Shown: positions 9,832 to 23,600 of the stretch, in pieces
Position numbering within the stretch: position 1 is the first letter of the stretch
Layout: every line of letters begins with the position of its first letter
Assembly (NCBI RefSeq): GCF_029867415.1
Contig: NC_081181.1
Coordinates: 121,349,183 to 121,413,182 of the forward strand
Direction: 5' to 3'
Length of the DNA stretch: 64,000 nt
From: Vicia villosa
Taxonomy: Eukaryota > Streptophyta > Magnoliopsida > Fabales > Fabaceae
Translations under genes and position numbers: made by a program
Notes under the pieces: model-generated
Told to the model about the DNA's origin: nothing
Database searches by the model: none
What the model saw: only the letters and a program-made list of their open reading frames with translations

Positions 9832-10275
9832 GGGAATGCTTAAATAGCTGCAAGAAGAAAACAGATTTCACTTGGCAAATACCAAATCGTACAAATTAAT
9901 AGAAAACAAAAATGGAGAAGAAACTTCAAACCTGTAAAAGAGAAAGTGAATACTGGTGTGCCATTGTTGGTTGTGATATATACCGTGAGAATTAAAAGTT
10001 TGAAACACATAGAAAATTGAAAGGGCACAAGTAATTTATTTTTTTGGGTAGTGGCGGAATTGATTTTTTCAAACGCATAGAAAACGTATCCATTCAATGA
10101 TGAAATAAATTTTAGGGTTTAACCATTTAACGTGTAGATTTGAATTTGAAGCCAAAAAATAATGAATTAGGAAAAATAAATAATCAACAAAAAATTAGAG
10201 TCTGAGTTTCAGTTCATTTATCAGAAGGCTTTTACTGGAATTTCCAAGTACTATTACTTTTATATATTAATAATA

Positions 10276-10537
10276 GACTAATTGCATTGAGCAACGAAAA
10301 ATTGATTTTATGTTGAAAAGTTAAAAACATGAGTTTTAATAGCTATGATAATTAAATAGTCATTTACCCGTGTATGTCTGTGCCATTAGCCTTTAACTTC
10401 ATGAATTATTGACATATTTTAAACATAATTTTAAAATATATATATATAAATCCACTTATATAACTTTAGGATGATAAAAAACATGTAAATGAAATTTATT
10501 TCATTTTTAACTCCTAAGAATTGTTTTGATGATATAC
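10276..10537. other. Unassigned AT-rich spacer
   Basis: Sequence between the end of dispersed-repeat copy 1 and the start of copy 2. No gene or recognisable element. Confidence 0.5.
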
Positions 10538-10645
10538 ATTAATAATAATAATAATAATCAATAAATATTATTTAATTTTATAATAATGGTGATTGATTTT
10601 GTAATCTATTTAAAATGTGTAATTTTTTGTATTAAATACATAAAA
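10538..10645. mobile_element. Dispersed-repeat copy 2, left part
   Basis: After a short (TAA)n run, 10553-10645 matches 7931-8023 without indels at an offset of 2622 bases. Copy 2 is cut at 10645 by element A. Its continuation, corresponding to copy-1 position 8275 onward, is at 57763. Confidence 0.7.
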
Positions 10646-12351
10646 TGTAACACCCCGGACTTGCTTCCACTGCAATGGTATTCATCCTCTGTACGCAGGT
10701 GAGTAAACAGGTGCAATATGTCCTTTTCGACGTACAAGCCCACCGGGCGAAAGCCTAGTAACATTGTCTAATTGACGTTACTAGAGGCAAGTAATTCAGT
10801 GATTGCCTACGTGGCATCACCCACTTACCATACTAATCACGCAGGTGAGTTACCAAGTGGGAAACGCCATTAAAGACCCTCACTTGCTTCCACCGCAATA
10901 GTAGCTCAGGTAACGCAAAATATACGGATATAGACACGTATATACAACAGGCATAAAAGCCAAATCATCCATGGTATATAATACATATTACAAACGCCAC
11001 ACGGGCTACCAATGGGCATCCACGTAGTGGGTAAACAGGATTTACTATCCTAATAGTACGGTTATACTCCGATTCACGCATATTCAACCAAGTCAAGTTC
11101 ACAAAATCAAGCATCCGAACGTCCAACCGGAACGATGGGAAAACAATTTACATTGTATTATATGCACATAATATTAGACAAAATCCATCGTATAAATATC
11201 ATGTCATTTGTACATACTCGTCACATGTGAGTTAAATATGTTTCGATCAAGGAATATATTAAACCTAATCAGACCATATAATTATTTAGAACGTACATGG
11301 ACACACATTAGTCTCATAACAAAGACTCTTCCGATTCCCGACATGGAACGGAACCGCACTCGGTGAATTAAACATACTTTTCTTAATTCTATTAATGTTA
11401 ATCCAACATCCTGTAACTAAAATTCCATTTGCCATAACTTTTAAATCAATTAAAAGCATTATATCTAAGCACATTCATAAAGATCATTAAAAGACCTTTC
11501 CAACGCTTCCGACCGGGCTTCGTTTCGAGTTGTAGAACTCAAGTTATGGTCGAAACAATAAAGGAATAATTTTCTGTCAGGTGCAATCGATTTGCCCCAG
11601 TGTGCAATCGATTGCTCGCTGAACCAGAAGCGCAGAATGCCAATTTTTCACAGTGCCATCGATTGCTTGACCCCTGCAATCGATTGCTTACTGAACCAGA
11701 AGCAAAAATCACATTTTTCTTGCAATATACCAGTTCCAACACATCCTAATCCATCCCAATCCAAACCTCAACATATAAAACAACCCCAGGCACAATTTAT
11801 CAGTATAGGAGCATGATTTTCAGCATTTAATCAACATGCAAAGGATTTATCACAACCTAAACCCTTATTTCCTAAATCATGCATTATTCCCAAACTCTAC
11901 CCAAGGTTCTAACTAATGGAACTCACCTTGAGTTGAGATAAAGATTCTGATTTTGGTTGATTGGGTGATGAAGATGATGGTGATGATCAAGCCATACTTT
12001 TTTCTTAAAGTCAAACCCTCAAAATCTTCCACCATTTGCACATGCATGATAATGAGCTTGGACCTTCTTGCTTCCTCTTCTTCTCCAATCCACGTTTCTT
12101 CTTCTTTTCCTCCTACTGTCTAAATTCTGAATTTTCTAAATGGAAAAAGAGGGAATGATAAGTCCAAAATGTCCTTAAGTGGTACATGCAATAATGTCCA
12201 ATGACCATTATGCCCTTCAACTAGATAGTATTTTCCAATATGCCACGTAGTTCCATTCTAACTAAATGCATGGATTCCAACTAATCCACTATCTCATTTT
12301 TAATAATTCTTGCTGATAAATAAAAATGCTTAAATAAATTGGGATGTTACA
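10646..12351 (-). repeat. 3' LTR of element A
   Basis: Plus-strand ends are TGTAACACCCC and GATGTTACA. Beside it the complement of the polypurine tract AAGGGGGGAGAA (12352-12364) shows this is the 3' LTR of a minus-strand element. It differs from the LTR at 16379 by roughly 20 substitutions counted by eye. It contains the palindrome array at 11583-11687. Confidence 0.85.
11583..11687. promoter_or_regulatory. Palindrome array in LTR A (first LTR)
   Basis: GCAATCGATTGC-type palindromes begin at 11583 (one extra T), 11604, 11655 (one mismatch) and 11676. The steps are 21, 51 and 21 bases. Each pair is followed by CTGAACCAGAAGC. The same array is in the other LTR at about 17316-17420. Confidence 0.85.
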
Positions 12352-15300
12352 TTCTCCCCCCCTTAAATAGAATTCGCCCTCGAATTCCTTCCAATCACCA
12401 TGATAACAAGCTTCTCACATCTTCTTCCAACGAGGGGATCAATGTTCCTTACATTGCTTCTTTGAATAAAACATACGATTTTGTCTGAGTTTCGTTCCAT
12501 CCAAGAAAATACAATCTGCTAATAAACTTGTGCTCTATTGTCCTCGATTGAAAACCTTAGGTCTCACATAGCACACCTCTCCTGGTACTTTGTCTTGAGG
12601 TACCTAGAAAACGATCCTTCCGAGGTTTCCAATCTTTACTGTTCCGCAATGAGTCTATGTAGCTTCGAAACTGATGGAAATCCATACCTAGTTGGATATT
12701 TCTCGTTCCTCATGTCTACCAAACTTATCCTTATTCAACATAAGCCCTAGACCCTCCACTTTTGTCCTTGGTTTCTGGAAACACTGCCATTGCAAGAAAT
12801 CTTACCATGACTTCTTTCAATGATGATACTCCAGGTTCACTCCCAAATGGATACTTATCATGTCGCATACCGGCTCGCCAAATCCCTTGGTCTTGACCCC
12901 TAACTTCCTAGATGCTCAAATTGACTTGTCCCACGCCTACCTTCTCCGTCCCACCAAACTTCATTCATCGATCCTTGATTCAGCTTTAGACGACATAACT
13001 GTAACTGCAAGCCACAAGGGTGTACAATTCTGAAACGACAATCTTGATACGTCACAACTTTACACAAGGCTCCACTGATAAAGGGTGAACTCTAACAACA
13101 GTCCTACAACCATCGCCCAAGCTTTCACGCACGCTCATAAGTGCACAAGAGATATCCACGATGACTCTTCGTCGAGCAACATCTTTTACTTGACTTCATC
13201 ATTCCCATGGTCACTATATTCACAAGCTTGGCTGTCGAGCAGGGGGGACATCTGATCATGCATCAATCATGAAGCCTCCTCTAAGTTGTAACATAAATAA
13301 TACCTCTCGAGATTAAGGTGGATCACTGGGAGATAGGAACAAACGAAACATTGCTCTAGCGAGTTCTCTTGGGAAGATATCCACATTCCAACGTAAAATC
13401 CTACAAGCAGTCCGTCCATCCCACTACATACTTATCTGGTTCTGCTTATCCGTTGCGCTACTCTGATCTCTACCGATCACACACTCCTTGGAATCCTCTG
13501 AATCACACTTCGTCCATGGTCCACTTAGTTCCATTACTACACCATACTTAGTCTTCCAGTAGAAACAGTTCCTTCTCGGCATTCGTCCAAATACAACACG
13601 TGCCAGAACCTTAAACACACTCATCGCCCACTACTCTCCGAGGTTGAGTAATCCCCAAAATCATGTCACTAACTTTTCCATCATTCTGGATTAAGTCCAC
13701 TTGAAAACAACTTGGTCCACATGTTTTGGTTCAAGAGATCCTAAAGCCAAATACTTTCTCTGATTACGAGTTTGCCTTATCTTACCGACTTCCACATCTT
13801 ACAGCTTCCACGATGACTCTCTCCTACTATACGACCTCATACCGTTGGTGTGGCAATACTTATAATAACCCACACGACTTGATTAATGTAATAATCCTTT
13901 CTTAGTCGTACTTCAATCACGTAGTCCTCCAATGCCTTTCTTCTCCGAATCTGACACAAAGATGACTTCTTCGGTTTTGTTCCCTAATGCAACATTTCTA
14001 ACTGCTAAGGTGTAGTTATAAAACAAGAGATCATACTCTGTGCCTTGGACATCTCCCTTCGAAATTCCACGACACTCCCAAAACTAATGTGCTTCTACTT
14101 TTCCAAGTTCGGCATTTCTATGTTACTGAGGACCTACTAATACTCCTCTAGGTATATCCCACATTGAGCTAATCCAAAAATACGCTTTATCCACTCCAAC
14201 ATTGCTCACCAAGGTTATATAATAACCACACATTGTGTTGTCCAGGATACTCTATTCACACATATCTCATATCTCGGACACTCACGCACAAAGGTTTACC
14301 AATCTGACAGATTTAAAACATCCACGATGCAGGAACCTAAAATTCTCACGTGACCAAGACTACCCAAGGTCTCCTCATAGGCGTAGATTTAGAATCTAAT
14401 CCATCTCATGGTCACCCGCTCGCATAACCCTGAATCATCGAGCGCAACATAGGAATCCTTATCTCACCAACCTTATGAGAGTTTCGGGTTCGTGTCTCAC
14501 GAGCGCCAAATCAGGATCCTACCTCGAGTTTTAGATCAACGCTGCCTCATAGCCGTGCTTCACTGTTTCTGAAGCTGCTCTCCAACAAACTATCTCAATC
14601 GCGCTCCCAAATGCAACGTTTCTAATGTCTTGAGTTTGACCATGATACAATAAATCATACTCCGCGCTTCTGCTTATTGATACTGACATTGCTTGCCTCT
14701 GAGAGTCTACAGATACTCTCCTAGACTCATCACATATTGGCTAACTCAGAATACACTCTATCCATTCCAACACTGCTCACCAATGGTAGATGCTATCCAA
14801 ACAATACGTCGGCCAAGAGATAACAACTTCACATAAGTCCCACCATTGGAATTCATGCACCCTCGCCACTTGCCACTTTACGAAACAAGAACATCTACAA
14901 GGACTCATCTGACATCATTCACGCGGTTACGACCACTTAGCACCCCCCATGAGCATAGTACTACAACTTGGTCTATCCCACTATTGCCTGATAGTTAACT
15001 ACTACCTAGTATGACACATGGGTCCTCGTAACGCTACCTTAAGAGAATTCGAGTTCGCGTCTTACGAATACCAATCAGAAACTTGCCTTAAGCTCTGGGT
15101 CAACACTGTCCTACATCTGTCAGATCTCGTGTACGATAGCAATACTGTGGCGTTATACCTATCTGGTAGTACTAATCATGGTGGTCCCACTCCAAAGCCA
15201 TGTAGTTACGCAACCTACTCTACAGCGTATAACGATCTTCACTCATATCCTATAGTCACGGTCGACTATGTTTGGACAAGGATCTGTTAAGGTCATCGCT

Positions 15301-16378
15301 ATTCAAAGCCCTCCAACCACACTCCTTAGAAAGCTAAAACCTAGGAGTGCTTCGCGCTCAGGGTTCACTTACAAGGAACAATAAGCTAGATCAGAATGGA
15401 TAAGATTTCGGTTCGAATTGTTATGTCATGCGCGTACCCACTTGCATAGTGCATGCATAAGAAATTCTTTGAATAGCTCTTCGCATAGGAATACCAATGT
15501 TCAAACAGTCAATACGACTTCAATCATCCTACGAATACTTCGGAATGACACTAGTTCCCATTTATCTAAATACCCAACACCAAGCGTAGTTCTGTGGTAT
15601 CTCTCGGGGTTAGACGAATCATAACTAGTACGATCCTTAGGCTACAACACATCTCGGTTTCACTTGCTTCAACTGTCGCCTAGCGTAGTTCTAGGACTCA
15701 TTCACAGGTAAGCAAAAACGGGAGTATAGTAGCTCTTCCCCTAATCGGGTGTCCAACTTTTTCCCAAATAGAGACTGACATCTTTACTCTTCTAACGATT
15801 CTTTATTGGGTAATTCACACACAACATACGACTTACCATAATGACTTGGAGTGAAACATCGCGTTCATCCAAGTACTGCCCACATCACAGTAACCAGGAG
15901 ATTTAGACTACTTCGCTAAAATTCCCAAAAGTCTTACATCTGACAGGTTCTCAAAACATATATGCCACTAGCATCACGATCAGACAACAAATTTCTAATA
16001 GCCCCAGACTTCATTCCATCTCAGAATTCCGTAATATAATCCTACTCAAGTTCTTCACGAAATTTACTCCAATACTATTTGGATCCAGATGAGGTCTCAA
16101 TTTTCCCCATCGGATCTCAGAAACTCCCAACGTTTTAGATCTCTACCATGTCAGGGTCGTCAACTACTTCGGCTCAAGTCGCTTTGGATCTTACGCGTCC
16201 TCGTGGTGGCTCCACCACGATCTCATCTATCGCATATACAGTCAGTGAGCTGGCCAGGCTCAACGAATGGATACTGCGGTAGTAAGAATTAGGCGAGCAA
16301 CACACACATGTGAGGGAGAAGAGAATTGCTAGTGATGTCTCATGGCAGGGACAAGAATCGACCTGCTCTGATACCAAC
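12352..16378 (-). other. Internal region of element A, non-coding
   Basis: About 4.0 kb with no supported gene on either strand. It carries a primer-binding site at its right edge and a polypurine tract at its left edge. The part next to the primer site resembles the equivalent part of element B, including a CCACGAGGAC word in both. Confidence 0.7.
16365..16376 (-). other. Primer-binding site of element A
   Basis: On the minus strand this reads TGGTATCAGAGC, complementary to the 3' end of plant initiator tRNA-Met. It lies two bases inside the LTR at 16379, which is therefore the 5' LTR. Confidence 0.85.
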
Positions 16379-18084
16379 TGTAACACCCCAGTCTTGCTTC
16401 CACTGCAATGGTATTCATCCTCTGTACGCAGGTGAGTAAACAGGTGCAATATGTCCTTTTCGACGTACAAGCCCACCGGGCGAAAGCCTAGTAACATTGT
16501 CTAATTGACGTTACTAGAGGCAAGTAATTCAGTGATTGCCTACGTGGCATCACCCACTTACCATACTAATCACGCAGGTGAGTTACCAAGTGGGAAACGC
16601 CATTAAAGACCCTCACTTGCTTCCACCGTAATAGTAGCTCAGGTAACGCAAAATATACGGATATAGACATGTATATACAACAGGCATAAAATCCAAATCA
16701 TCCATGGTATATAATACATATCACAAACGCCACACGGGCTACCAATGGGCATCCACGTAGTGGGTAAACAGGATTTACTATCTTAGTAGTACGGTTATAC
16801 TTCGATTCACGCATATTCAACGAAGTCAAGTTCACAAAATCAAGCATCCTAACATCCAACCGGAACGATGGGAAAACAATTTACATTGTATTATATGCAC
16901 ATAATATTAGACAAAATCCATCGTATAAATATCATGTCATTTGTACATACTCGTCACATGTGAGTTAAATATGTTTCGATCAAGGAATATATTAAACATA
17001 ATCAGACCATATAATTATTTAGAACGTACATGGACACACATTAGTCTCATAACAAAGAGGCTTCCGATTCCCGACATGGAACGGAACCGCACTCGGTGAA
17101 TTAAACATACTTTTCTTAATTCTATTAATGTTAATCCAACATCCTGTAACTAAAATTCCATTTGCCATAACTTTTAAATCAATTAAAAGCATTATATCTA
17201 AGCACATTCATAAAGATCATTAAAAGACCTTTCCAACGCTTCCGACCGGGCTTCGTTTCGAGTTGTAGAACTCAAGTTATGGTCGAAACAATAAAGGAAT
17301 AATTTTCTGTCAGGTGCAATCGATTTGCCCCAGTGTGCAATCGATTGCTCGCTGAACCAGAAGCGCAGAATGCCAATTTTTCACAGTGCAATCGATTGCT
17401 TGACCACTGCAATCGATTGCTTACTGAACCAGAAGCAAAAATCACATTTTTCTTGCAATATACCAGTTCCAACACATCCTAATCCATCCCAATCCAAACC
17501 TCAACATATAAAACAACCCCAGGCACAATTTATCAGTATAGGAGCATGATTTTCAGCATTTAATCAACATGCAAAGGATTTATCACAACCTAAACCCTTA
17601 TTTCCCAAATCATGCATTATTCCCAAACTCTACCCAAGGTTCTAACTAATGGAACTCACCTTGAGTTGAGATAAAGATTCTGATTTTGGTTGATTGGGTG
17701 ATGAAGATGATGGTGATGATCAAGCCATACTTGTTTCTTGAAGTCAAACCCTCAAAATCTTCCACCATTTGCACATGCATGATGATGAGCTTGGACCTTC
17801 TTGCTTCCTCTTCTTCTCCAATCCACGTTTCTTCTTCTTTTCCTCCTACTGTCTAAATTCTGAATTTTCTAAATGGAAAAAGAGGGAATGATAAGTCCAA
17901 AATGTCCTTAAGTGGTACATGCAATAATGTCCAATGACCATTATGCCCTTCAACTAGATAGTATTTTCCAATATGCCACGTAGTTCCATTCTAACTAAAT
18001 GCATGGATTCCAACTAATCCACTATCTCATTTTTAATAATTCTTGCTGATAAATAAAAATGCTTAAATAAATTGGGATGTTACA
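16379..18084 (-). repeat. 5' LTR of element A
   Basis: Same length and termini as 10646-12351. It also serves as the 3' LTR of the second, partial unit: the complement of a polypurine tract follows directly at 18085. Palindromes recur near 17316-17420, where the third copy is a perfect GCAATCGATTGC. Confidence 0.85.
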
Positions 18085-20651
18085 TTCTCCCCCCCTTAAA
18101 TAGAATTCGCCCTCGAATTCCTTCCAATCACCATGATAACAAGCTTCTCACATCTTCTTCCAACGAGGGGATCAATGTTCCTTACATTGCTTCGTTGAAT
18201 AAAACATACGATTTTGTCTGAGTTTCGTTCCATCCAAGAAAATACAATCTGCTAATAAACTTGTGCTCTATTGTCCTCGATTGAAAACCTTAGGTCTCAC
18301 ATAGCACACCTCTCCTGGTACTTTGTCTTGAGGTACCTAGAAAACGATCCTTCCGAGGTTTCCAATCTTTACTGTTCCGCACTGAGTCTATGTAGCTTTG
18401 AAACTGATGGAAATCCATACCTAGTTGGATATTTCTCGTTCCTCATGTCTACCAAACTTATCCTTACTCAACATAAGCCCTAGACCCTCCACTTTTGTCC
18501 TTAGTTTCTGGAAACACTGCCATTGCAATAAATCTTACCACGACTTCTTTCAATGATGATACTCCAGGTTCACTCCCAAATGGATACTTATCATGTCGCA
18601 TACCGGCTCGCCAAATCCCTTGGTCTTGACCCCTAACTTCCTAGATGCTCAAATTGACTTGTCCCACGCCTACCTTCTCCGTCCCACCAAACTTCATGCA
18701 TCGATCCTTGATTCAGCTTTAGACGACATAACTGTAACTGCAAGCCACAAGGGTGTACAATTCTGAAACGCCAATCTTGATACGTCACAACTTTACACAA
18801 GGCTCCACTGATGAAGGGTGAACTCTAACAACAGTCCTACAACCATCGCCCATGCTTTCACGCACGCTCATAAGTGCACAAGAGATATCCACGATGACTC
18901 TTCGTCGAGCAACATCTTTTACTTGACTTCATCATTCCCATGGTCACTATATTCACAAGCTTGACCGTCGACCAGGGGGGACATCTGATCATGCATCAAT
19001 CATGAAGCCTCCTCTAAGCTGTTACATAAATAATACCTCTCGAGATTATGGTGGATCACTGGGAGATAGGAACAAACGAAACATTGCTCTAGCGAGTTCT
19101 CTTGGGAAGATATCCACATTCCAACGTAAAATCCTACAAGCAGTCCGTCCATCCCACTACATACTTATCTGGTTCTGCTTATCCGTTGCGCTACTCTGAT
19201 CTCTACCGGTCACACACTCCTTGGAATCCTCTGAATCACACTTCGTCCATGGTCCACTTAGTTCCATTACTACACCATACTTAGTCTTTCAGTAGAAACA
19301 GTTCCTTCTCGGCATTCGTCCAAATACAACACGTGCCAGAACCTTAAACACACTCATCGCCCACTATACTCTGAGGTTGAGTAATCCCCAAAATCATGTC
19401 ACTAACTTTTCCATCATTCTGGATTAAGTCCACTTGAAAACAACTTGGTCCACATGTTTTGGTTCAAGAGCTCCTAAAGCCAAATACTATTTCTGATTAC
19501 GAGTTTGCCTTATCTTACCGACTTCCACATCTTACAGCTTCCACGATGACTCTCTCCAACCATACGACCTCATACCGTTGGTGTGGCAATACTTATAATA
19601 ACCCACGCGACTTGACTAATGTAATAATCCTTTCTTAGTCGTACTTCAATTACGTAGTCCTCCAATGCCTTTCTTCTCTGAATCTGACACAAAGATGACT
19701 TCTTCGGTTTTGTTCTCTAATGCAACATTTCTAACTGCTAAGGTGTAGTTATAAAACAAGAGATCATACTCTGTGCCTTGGACATCTCCCTTCGAAATTC
19801 CACGACACTCCCAAAACTAATGTGCTTCTACTTTTCCAAGTTCGGCATTTCTACGTTACTGAGGACCTACTAATACTCCTCTTGGTATATCCCACATTGA
19901 GCTAATCCAAAAATACGCTTTATCCACTCCAACATTGCTCACCAAGGTTATATAATAACCACACATTGTGTTGTCCAGGATACTCTATTCACACATATCT
20001 CATATCTCGGACACTCACGCACAAAGGTTTACCAATCTGACAGATTTAAAACATCCACGATGCAGGAACCTAAAATTCTCACGTGACCAAGACTACCCAA
20101 GGTCTCCTCATAGGCGTAGATTTAGAATCTAATCCATCTCATGGTCACCCACTCGCATAACTTTGAATCATCGAGCGCAACATATGAATCCTTATCTCAC
20201 CAACCTTATGAGAGTTTCGGGTTCGTGTCTCACGAGCGCCAAATCAGGATCCTACCTCGAGTTTCAGATCAACGCTGCCTCATAGACGTGCTTCACTGTT
20301 TCTGAAGCTGCTCTCCAACAAACTATCTCAATCGCGCTCCCAAATGCAACGTTTCTAATGTCTTGAGTTTGACCATGATACAATAAATCTTACTCCGCGC
20401 TTCTGCTTATTGATACTGACATTGCTTGCCTCTGAGAGTCTACAGATACTCTCCTAGACTCATCACATATTGGCTAACTCAGAATACACTCTATCCATTC
20501 CAACACTGCTCACCAATGGTAGATGCTATCCAAACAATACGTCGGCCAAGAGATAACAACTTCACATAAGTCCCACCATTGGAATTCATGCACCCCCGCC
20601 ACTTGCCACTTTACGAAACAAGAACATATACAAGGGATCATCTGACATCAT
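18085..20651 (-). other. Second partial internal region of element A
   Basis: Matches 12352-14918 at equal length (2567 bases) with scattered substitutions. It stops at GACATCAT where the Ogre-like LTR begins; the first copy continues into TCACGCGG there. No gene. Confidence 0.85.
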
Positions 20652-23600
20652 TGTCATACCCCAAAATTTGCCCATACTCTTCTCCTGCACAAAACCAAAT
20701 CAAAACACAATGCTCCTAAAACACACTCCCCTATACAAGGCTTTGAACTAGGGTTTAGGTCAGTCAAAAGGAAATCATTGAATCAATGGCTCAAGGTGGC
20801 TCCATAGGGTCACCAACAACCCAAAGAATCTCTGTGCAAAGTTTCAAGTCAAACAGAGCAAATTGAGTCCCTCAAATCCTGATTAGGTCAACAGTCAACC
20901 CTCAAGGGCAAAACAGTCATTTCAAGTCAAAATACAGTCAAAACTCAAGATATTTGGTCAACAACATCCTCATAACCCTAAAACCATCATTTGATCAAGG
21001 GTTGATCATGATGATGCAAGGAAAGATCAGAAAAGTCAAAAGGCAAAAGTTACTATTTTGGGCATGAACTGAAAAAGTCAACCAAACTTTGAAAACTCGC
21101 CAAATATTCATACTTCATCAGAAAAATTCCCACCAAAGCTCATGTTGAAGGGAATTCATTCCTCTATCCAATTGTCCAAGAATTAGAGCCCATAGATCAA
21201 TGGTTCAAGAGATATGGCTTCATACATTATAGATCCTCTTCAAAAGTCAACAAAAAGACACTTTCTTCAAAAGGTCATAAAATGAGAATGAAAAATGATT
21301 TTGATATGGGACCAAAGACATTGGTTAGAGGACTCTCTAAGGTTTCCAAAGAGCCCAAGAACACTTCCATACCTCAAGAATTGAGGGAGATACATCTTGT
21401 CAAAGTTGGACTATTTTTGAGAAAAAGATATGAAAAGAAAAGGTTCAAAATCCAAAAATCTCCAAATGGGCCTATGATTTCTTCATCCAATTTTCATCAT
21501 AAGCCCATCCACGAGATTAAGACAAGGACTTTTATTTTTTATAATTTTTATTAATTATTTATGATTTTTTATTCATTTAAATCATGATTTAATTATGAAA
21601 TATAAAAAATAATGGAAGATTTGATTTTTTCTCAAATTTCAATCATCATTAATCATCCAAATAGCCATTAATTGACACAAAATTCGTGCAAGAGCAAATT
21701 GATTGGAAAATATGGAATTTGGGTCAAATTTAGAAACATACTTCAATCATATGTCCTAAAATTTTCAATCAAAGATTCACTTGGATTTTCTTCAAATTTG
21801 TTGCCCTAAATCATTCACATATAAATACCTAATTGATCAGAACCCTAAAGGACAGAAATTTTATGCCTCAAGGACCCTAAAACCGAGCTTCCAAATCCAA
21901 GAAATTCTCAAACACGTTTTTCAATTTGCAGGCGGATTCAAGGATTCTCGTTGATCAATTCACATTCCTAAGGCATTGAGGAAGCTTTCCAGATCGGTTT
22001 CAAGTCCTGAAGCATCGCGAAATATCGCCTATAGCTCACGGTTTGCCATCTTTTGTTTGAAGTTGATTCACATAATTCATGCACCATACTCATGTTTCGA
22101 TTGCATATTTATGTCTATAATTGTATTTGTGAGCTTTCTGGATGGTCCAATTGAATTTTAGATGCAGGTTTTATGTTTCACCATTGTTAGGGTTTTTTTA
22201 GTTTCAATTAGGGTTTCTTTACACAGGGAAAATTAAGCCAAATAAAGGCCATGGCTGGACTCGTGAGAGTTAGACGAAGCTGTCTATGGCCTCGCGAAAT
22301 ATTTTTGTGGTGTTTTGGTATTATTCGTAACTTGCAGGCTATGGCAACGGACGAAAAAACCGTGGGTAAAAGTCTGGACTTTTGGCAACGGATGGAGGAT
22401 GAAGATGACTGCGTGGCAACGTGTGGTTGGCTGCTTTCAAATAATTCTGGCGCGCAAAAGGAACTGGGGTGATGGAAGATCCGGTGCTCCTCAGGCTTAC
22501 GTGTATCGTGCGCCTTCGCCCTATAAACCCTCAGATCTCGCTGACATAAAATCCCACGCTCTAGAGTACGCAAGTCCACCATGGACCTTCAGACCTGCGA
22601 AGCACTGGATTGACCGGTTAAGTTTTCAATTTTTTTTATATTCAATTACATATTTCCTTTTATTTATTTATATTTATATATATATATACAATTTGTTTTT
22701 CTTTGTTTTTTTTTGTGATAAACACTAATTTTTTATAAAAAATATTTTTTCCTTTTTATAAAATAATAATAATAATATTTGTTTTATTCACATAATATTT
22801 ATTATTTACCCTTTTTTATACTATTTAACTTATTTATTTTCTTAAGATATTTTATTTATTTTAATTAGACAATTTATTTTGATATCTTTAATGATTCATT
22901 TTTATTTTATTTTAATTCATTAAAATTCTAAAATTTCACAAAAAAAAAAATATTTTTGTTCCCGATTAAATTATTTCGTCCCGATTTAATTAATTAGGTC
23001 GCGAGACCAATAATTAATTAAATCATTTGTTTTTTATTTTATTTAAATTCGTACCCTAATCAGGGTTTACGAGATCATGCCCTACACTGATTTTATGTTC
23101 TTTTCTATGCATCATCAAGGTTAGCAACATGATTCTCCCGAAGGCGCACGCCATCCGCAAACCTCAAAGGTTACCTCCGAGGTTTCCTCCGACTCTAACC
23201 ATATCAGATCAAATCGAACCAAAGCTAAGTAACCTCGCTTATTTAATTATTAATTGTTATTTATTTTATTTTTATTCTTTATTTTCTGGTTAATCCTGCC
23301 AACCTTCGAATTAGCCATACACTCACTCAGTTTTTATTTATCTTCTTTTCAGGGTTGTCAATTGCCAAAGCTACATTGTTGGTAACCCTAAACCTCGTCT
23401 TTATATTTTTTATGATTATTATTATTACTTGTATCAAACCCTGATAAGGGATCCACTGGTTACAATTCCCCTCTCCTCCGCTGGTTTCATTTTCCCCCTT
23501 CCCTTTATTGCTTTATATACTGCGTGGTTAGTAATCTTAGGGAGTGCAAGCCTTAAACTGAATTAGAATAACTAATTAAAAGATAAGTATCTGAATATAA

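Larger units (their letters stand above)
7929..10275. mobile_element. AT-rich dispersed repeat copy 1, possible Helitron
   Basis: The segment recurs in this window: 7931-8023 matches 10553-10645, 8275-9673 matches 57763-59045, and 10215-10272 matches 59118-59188. Both copies end at the same point near TATTAATAATAG. Read from that end on the minus strand it starts TCTATTATTAATATATAAAAG, which resembles a plant Helitron 5' end, and it carries an RPA-like gene fragment on that strand. No 3' CTRR hairpin end was identified, so the Helitron call is tentative. The two-copy relationship is clear from the sequence. Confidence 0.5.
10646..20651 (-). mobile_element. Non-coding LTR retrotransposon A, LTR-internal-LTR-internal
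   Basis: A minus-strand element with two full LTRs (10646-12351 and 16379-18084, 1706 bases each) and one full internal region. A second partial internal region (18085-20651) matches 12352-14918 base for base in length. The tRNA-iMet-type primer site and the polypurine tract sit at the proper LTR edges. No frame in the internal region exceeds about 107 codons and none shows retrotransposon motifs, so it resembles a LARD (large retrotransposon derivative) that depends on a partner for enzymes, perhaps a Tekay/Del-type chromovirus. The third LTR is lost; an Ogre-like element interrupts at 20652. Confidence 0.8.

Noticed and set aside
11583..11687. Regularly spaced palindromes considered as a CRISPR-like array
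   Set aside because: Only four short copies in a 21/51/21 pattern, spacers identical between LTR copies, plant nuclear context.
15018..16497. ORFs of 90 and 107 aa in the internal region of element A
   Set aside because: No motif, no start context, and similar-sized ORFs do not persist as coding in the related element B.
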